Of a stretch of DNA of 64,000 bases, positions 60,367-64,000 are shown one piece after another. How positions within the stretch are numbered: the first letter of the stretch is position 1; every line of letters starts with the position of its first letter. Position numbers and translations under genes: made by a program. Source of the DNA: Nocardioides sp. 1609 (GTDB taxonomy: Bacteria; Actinomycetota; Actinomycetes; Propionibacteriales; Nocardioidaceae); NCBI RefSeq assembly GCF_004522105.1, contig NZ_SPUJ01000005.1:62001-126000 (forward strand), in the 5' to 3' direction. Under the pieces are notes generated by a model, which had not been told where the DNA came from, did not search any database, and saw nothing but the letters and a program-made list of their open reading frames with translations.

Positions 60367-61566
60367 GTGAACGACGTCCACCGGTCCTGGCAGCGCGTCG
60401 CGTTCGCGATGTTCGCGGTCGGGTGGGGCGCCAACCAGTTCACGCCGATGCTGCTCGCCTACCGCGAGGAGCTCGGGATGTCGACGCAGACCCGGGCCTT
60501 CCTGTTCGGGGTGTACGCCGCGGGCCTGGTGCCGGCGCTGCTGGTCGGCGGTGCGGCGTCCGACCGGTGGGGACGGCGGGCGCTCGTGCTGCCGGCCGTG
60601 GTGCTCTCGCCGCTGGCCAGCGTGCTGCTGATGGTCGAGGAGGACTCGACGCTCGGGCTGTGCGTGGCCCGGCTGGTCGCCGGTCTCTGCTCCGGGGTCG
60701 TGTTCAGCGCGGCGAGCGCGTGGGTGGCCGAGCTGACCGAGCGCTCCGGCGACCAGGCGCCCGGGACGGCGGCGCGGCGGGCCGCGATCGCGCTGTCGGC
60801 CGGCTTCGGGGTCGGTCCGCTCGTGACCGGGCTGGTCGCCCAGTGGGCGCCGGAGCCGCTGGTGACGCCGTACCTGCCGCACGTCGTCCTCGGCGTGGTG
60901 GCGGCCACGCTGGTGCTCCGGGTGCCCGAGACGCTCCCGGACCGCGGGGAGGCCGAGCCGCGAGCGCTGCTGCGGCTGCCGGCGGTGACCCGCGGTCGAC
61001 GGTTCCTGCTCGTGGTCGCCCCCTCGGCGCCGTGGGTCTTCGGCAGCGCGGCGATCTCGATCGCGTTCCTGCCGGGCGGCCTCGGCGGCGACCCGCCCGG
61101 ACAGCTCGCCTTCGCCGGCGTCCTGGCCGGGATCACCCTCGGGACCGGCGTCGTGGTGCAGGGGTGGGCCCGCCGGCTCGACGACCGCCGTCCCCTGCTC
61201 GCGGGCGAGGTCGGGCTGGTCGCCGCCGCCCTCGGCTGCGCGATCGGCGTGGCCGCCCTGGTCGCCGACGAGCGGCTGCTGCTCCTGGGCGCCGGGCCGG
61301 TCCTCGGCGCCGGGTACGGGATGGTGCTGGTCTCGGGGCTGCGGGAGACCGAGCGGCTCTCCGCGCCCGACGAGCGCGGCGCGACGGTCGCGGTCTTCTA
61401 CGCGCTGACCTACCTGGGCTTCGCGGCGCCGTACGCGCTGGGGGCCTTCGGTGGGGGAGCGGCGGCGCTGGCCGGGGCGGTCGGCGTCGCCGTCCTGTGC
61501 CTCGCGGTCGTCAGCGCCGGTCGTCGAGCGCGTCCTCCCAGGCGCGTCGCAGGATCGAGCTCCTGA
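60367..61566 (+). CDS. MFS transporter
   Basis: 399 aa with about 12 TM segments. The loop 2-3 motif is ASDRWGRRALVLP (GxxxDRxGRR signature of the superfamily). N-terminal GWGANQFTPMLLAYREELGM suggests a drug or sugar-type efflux or uptake permease; no substrate signature. GTG at 60367 is preceded by TACGGT at seven bases. The last 56 bp overlap the convergent pepN. Confidence 0.9.
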   Translation: MNDVHRSWQRVAFAMFAVGWGANQFTPMLLAYREELGMSTQTRAFLFGVYAAGLVPALLVGGAASDRWGRRALVLPAVVLSPLASVLLMVEEDSTLGLCVARLVAGLCSGVVFSAASAWVAELTERSGDQAPGTAARRAAIALSAGFGVGPLVTGLVAQWAPEPLVTPYLPHVVLGVVAATLVLRVPETLPDRGEAEPRALLRLPAVTRGRRFLLVVAPSAPWVFGSAAISIAFLPGGLGGDPPGQLAFAGVLAGITLGTGVVVQGWARRLDDRRPLLAGEVGLVAAALGCAIGVAALVADERLLLLGAGPVLGAGYGMVLVSGLRETERLSAPDERGATVAVFYALTYLGFAAPYALGAFGGGAAALAGAVGVAVLCLAVVSAGRRARPPRRVAGSSS

Positions 61567-63940
61567 CACCGGCCGCGCGGGCCTCGACGGCGTGGAGCTG
61601 CGCGGCCGTCAGCGCGACGGCGGGGAACGCGTGGCCGACGGCCTGCGCGAAGGCCTGGCCGCGCTCGGCCAGCGCCGGCGCCTCGTCGAGGTAGCGCTCG
61701 ACGTACGGCGCCAGCAGGTCGGCCTGCTCGACGTCCCAGAGCCCGGCGGTGACCGCGCCGAAGCGACGGTTGGCGACGCCCGGCTCGGTGGCGGCGGCCC
61801 AGGCGGCGTCCTTGGCCTCGGGCGTGGGTCGCGCGGCCAGGGCGCGCGCGGCCCCCAGCTCGCCGTCGACGGTGCCGTCGCGACGCCGCTCGGCCTCGAC
61901 GAACGCCGCGTCGGCCCCGCCGATCGCTGCGAGCCGGGCGACCACGCGCCACCGCAGGGCGGCGTACCAGGCGAGGCGGCCGTCGGCGTGGTCGACGCCG
62001 TCGGCGTCGAGCCAGCCGGTGAGCAGGTCGACGTCGCGGCTCGTGGAGGCCAGGGCCTCGACGAAGGTGAGCCGGAGCTCGTCGGTGGCCGCCGCGGCGA
62101 GCCCCGCCGCGAACGTCAGGGCGAGGCCGTCCACGGCTGAGGGCACCGCCTCGGCCGGCACCCGCTCGGGCAGCACCGAGGTGAGGGTGCGGCTGACGAC
62201 CGACGTCACGATCATCGGGTGCGTCTCGCCGGGCAGGTGCCGGGCGACGACGCCGAGGTAGGTGAGCGGGTCGATGCGCCGGGTGCGGACGCCGTCGAAC
62301 CACTGGCCCCAGACGACGGCGCGGGCCAGCGGGTCCTCGAGGCGGCCGAGGCCGGTCGCGAACGCCTCCATCGACGCCTCGTCGAGGTCGACCTGCGCGT
62401 AGGTCTCGCTGCCGACGTTGGGGAGCACGACCCGGCCGGCCCAGCCCTCGAGGCGGACCGGCTCGTCGGCCAGGTCGACCACCCGGGTGTCGAGCGGCGT
62501 CAGCGCCCCGTCGGCGGCGTCGTAGGAGGCCACGCGGAGCCGGTGCGGCCGGCTGCCGACGCGGCGCAGGACCGGGGTCGCGTCGTCGCCGCGCTCGACG
62601 CGGATCGTGTCGAACCCGCTGGTGCGCAGCCAGGCGTCGGCCCAGGCGACGGCGTCCCGGTCGGACGCCGCGTCGAGCGCGGCCACGAAGTCGGCGAGCG
62701 TGGTGTTGCCGAAGGCGTGCCGCGAGAGGTAGCCGTTGACGCCGTCGAGGAAGGTGTCGTCGCCGAGCCAGGTGACGAGCTGGCGCAGGCTGGCGTTGCC
62801 CTTGGCATAGCTGATCATGTCGAAGTTGGTGGCCGCGGCGTCGACGTCCGGCACGTCCTCGGCCGCCGGCGCGACCGGGTGGGTCGAGCGGCGCGCGTCG
62901 GCCCGGTAGGCGGCGACCTTGCGCGTCGTCTCGAAGCCGACGAGCAGGTGTGGGTAGCCGGCCGCGGCCTCGGCGACCCGGTAGCCCATGTAGTCGGCGA
63001 AGCTCTCCTGCAGCCAGGTGTCCTCCCACCACGTCATCGTCACGAGGTCGCCGAACCACATGTGCGCCATCTCGTGGGCGATCGTGGTGGCCCGTGAGGC
63101 GCGCATCCGCTCGGGCAGGACGCCGCGGGGGAGGTACTCGTCGCGGTAGGTCACGCAGCCGGGCGTCTCGAGGGCGCCCCAGTTCTGCCCCGGCACGAAG
63201 GCCTGCTCGTAGGAGTCGAACGGCATCGGCTCCGCGAACAGCCCGGCGTAGTGGTCGAAGCAGGCCTGCGTCGTGCGGCGCAGCTCGTCGAAGTCGCGGT
63301 CGAGCTCGGCGGCCAGCGACGCCCGGGCGTGCCACGCGAACGGCAGGCCGGCGTGCTCCCACCTGCGCGAGTGCCAGGGGCCGGCACACACCACCCACAT
63401 CGCCACCGGGATCGGCCTGGTGGTCGCGAACGTCCAGCGGCCCGCGGCCGGGTCGTGGCCGGTCACCCGGCCGTTGGCGACCACGGTCCAGCTCGGGTCG
63501 GCGGTCACCGCGAGCGTGACCGGCGCCTTGAGGTCGTTCTGGTCGAAGCAGGCGAAGACCTTCTGGGCGACGTCCATGCCGAGGTACGCCGAGACGTACG
63601 TCGCGCCGTCGGCCGGGTCGGTGAAGGTGTGCATGCCGTCGCCGTCGGTCACCAGCGGGACCCGCGCGCTCACCACGACCTCGTGGGTGCCGCCGAGCCC
63701 GCCGAGGTGCAGCCGCCTGCCGTCGTACGCCGGGTCGACGGTGCGGCCGTCGAGGGACACCACGACGTCGGTGGCCGCGGTCAGCTCGAGGAACGTCGTC
63801 GGGGCCGAGCAGGTGAAGCCGATGCGGGCGACCAGCCCGAAGTCGCCGCGCGCGGGGTCGGTGAGGTCCAGGTCGAGGTCGTAGGACACCTCCGAGACGG
63901 CGGCGGCACGGGCACGGGCTTCGTCGAGGGTCAGGCTCAC
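61511..63940 (-). CDS. pepN: Aminopeptidase N (M1 family)
   Basis: 809 aa zinc metallopeptidase. HEMAH (H289, E290, H293) with E312 18 residues on in WEDTWLQESFADY completes the zinc site. The exopeptidase GAMEN motif is replaced by GALET in GQNWGALETPG, keeping the Glu that binds the free N-terminus. The C-terminal ERAP-like helical domain is present; length matches actinobacterial PepN. GTG start six bases after TAGAGT. It removes N-terminal residues from peptides in the cytoplasm. The 3' end overlaps the MFS gene by 56 bp. Confidence 0.95.
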   Translation of the reverse strand: MSLTLDEARARAAAVSEVSYDLDLDLTDPARGDFGLVARIGFTCSAPTTFLELTAATDVVVSLDGRTVDPAYDGRRLHLGGLGGTHEVVVSARVPLVTDGDGMHTFTDPADGATYVSAYLGMDVAQKVFACFDQNDLKAPVTLAVTADPSWTVVANGRVTGHDPAAGRWTFATTRPIPVAMWVVCAGPWHSRRWEHAGLPFAWHARASLAAELDRDFDELRRTTQACFDHYAGLFAEPMPFDSYEQAFVPGQNWGALETPGCVTYRDEYLPRGVLPERMRASRATTIAHEMAHMWFGDLVTMTWWEDTWLQESFADYMGYRVAEAAAGYPHLLVGFETTRKVAAYRADARRSTHPVAPAAEDVPDVDAAATNFDMISYAKGNASLRQLVTWLGDDTFLDGVNGYLSRHAFGNTTLADFVAALDAASDRDAVAWADAWLRTSGFDTIRVERGDDATPVLRRVGSRPHRLRVASYDAADGALTPLDTRVVDLADEPVRLEGWAGRVVLPNVGSETYAQVDLDEASMEAFATGLGRLEDPLARAVVWGQWFDGVRTRRIDPLTYLGVVARHLPGETHPMIVTSVVSRTLTSVLPERVPAEAVPSAVDGLALTFAAGLAAAATDELRLTFVEALASTSRDVDLLTGWLDADGVDHADGRLAWYAALRWRVVARLAAIGGADAAFVEAERRRDGTVDGELGAARALAARPTPEAKDAAWAAATEPGVANRRFGAVTAGLWDVEQADLLAPYVERYLDEAPALAERGQAFAQAVGHAFPAVALTAAQLHAVEARAAGVRSSILRRAWEDALDDRR

Positions 63941-63946
63941 GACACG

Positions 63947-63952
63947 ACTCTA
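63947..63952 (-). promoter_or_regulatory. -10 box of leaderless pepN transcript
   Basis: TAGAGT on the minus strand, six bases before the GTG at 63940. Confidence 0.65.
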
Positions 63953-64000
63953 GGACTCCGGGGCGCGCCGGGACCCGGGTCGGCACGCGGGGCCGACTCC

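Overview
The window is a very GC-rich (by eye above 70%, not computed), densely packed chromosomal segment of an actinobacterium. The best fit is the Nocardioides / Propionibacteriales group. Supporting signs are a SigE-type ECF sigma factor, the coproporphyrin-dependent heme genes (cgoX, hemQ), DUF3000, a DUF222/HNH protein, a LigC/PolD-type repair pair, GTG and TTG starts, and many genes that begin six or seven bases after a TANNNT-type -10 box with no Shine-Dalgarno (leaderless mRNAs). I see no phage, plasmid, transposase, CRISPR array or rRNA. One tRNA, Gln(UUG), is present. Layout: 0-8.4 kb holds a WS/DGAT acyltransferase (cut by the window edge), a secreted HNH nuclease, a DinB2-like Y-family polymerase, a GCS2-type ligase, a ThrE-type exporter, DUF402, and a divergent SDR/TetR pair. 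8.4-19.5 kb holds a triplicated palindrome, two tandem GT39-like membrane glycosyltransferases, rocD, an ECF sigma/membrane-partner pair, a 16-bp tandem repeat, an OmpR-type two-component system with an apparent autoregulatory direct repeat, and a divergent AraC/VOC pair. 19.5-33.1 kb holds a zinc-ribbon/SPFH pair (YdjG/YdjI-like), hrpA, a lipoprotein, a sugar-type binding lipoprotein without permeases, RNase D, DUF3000, hemE and a DUF4349 lipoprotein. 33.1-39.1 kb looks accessory. It has a carboxylesterase, then two 5'-truncated gene remnants (NYN/LOTUS and zinc dehydrogenase) abutting back to back, then LysR and an FMNH2-monooxygenase/flavin-reductase operon of sulfonate-utilisation type. 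It separates hemE from cgoX-hemQ. 39.1-46 kb holds cgoX, hemQ, two tandem paralogous lipoproteins, msrB, a stand-alone LigD-type primase-polymerase and a DUF222/HNH protein. 45.8-57.4 kb holds a ferredoxin-reductase/acyl desaturase pair behind a DesT-like operator, a CxxC protein and sulfotransferase co-translated behind it, a GT4-Stealth fusion, an unknown partner, a LigC ligase with a small Rossmann-like protein, and a TagD-like cytidylyltransferase / LicD-methyltransferase fusion / small coiled-coil operon. This block looks like a surface phospho-polymer decoration locus. 57.4-64 kb returns to core genes: tRNA-Gln, glmU, prs, an MFS permease and pepN. The genes most likely to work together are desaturase with reductase, the three flavin genes, sigma with its membrane partner, RR with HK, SPFH with the zinc ribbon, and the Stealth/LicD/TagD surface set. 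glmU, supplying UDP-GlcNAc, and prs, supplying PRPP, lie next to that surface set.
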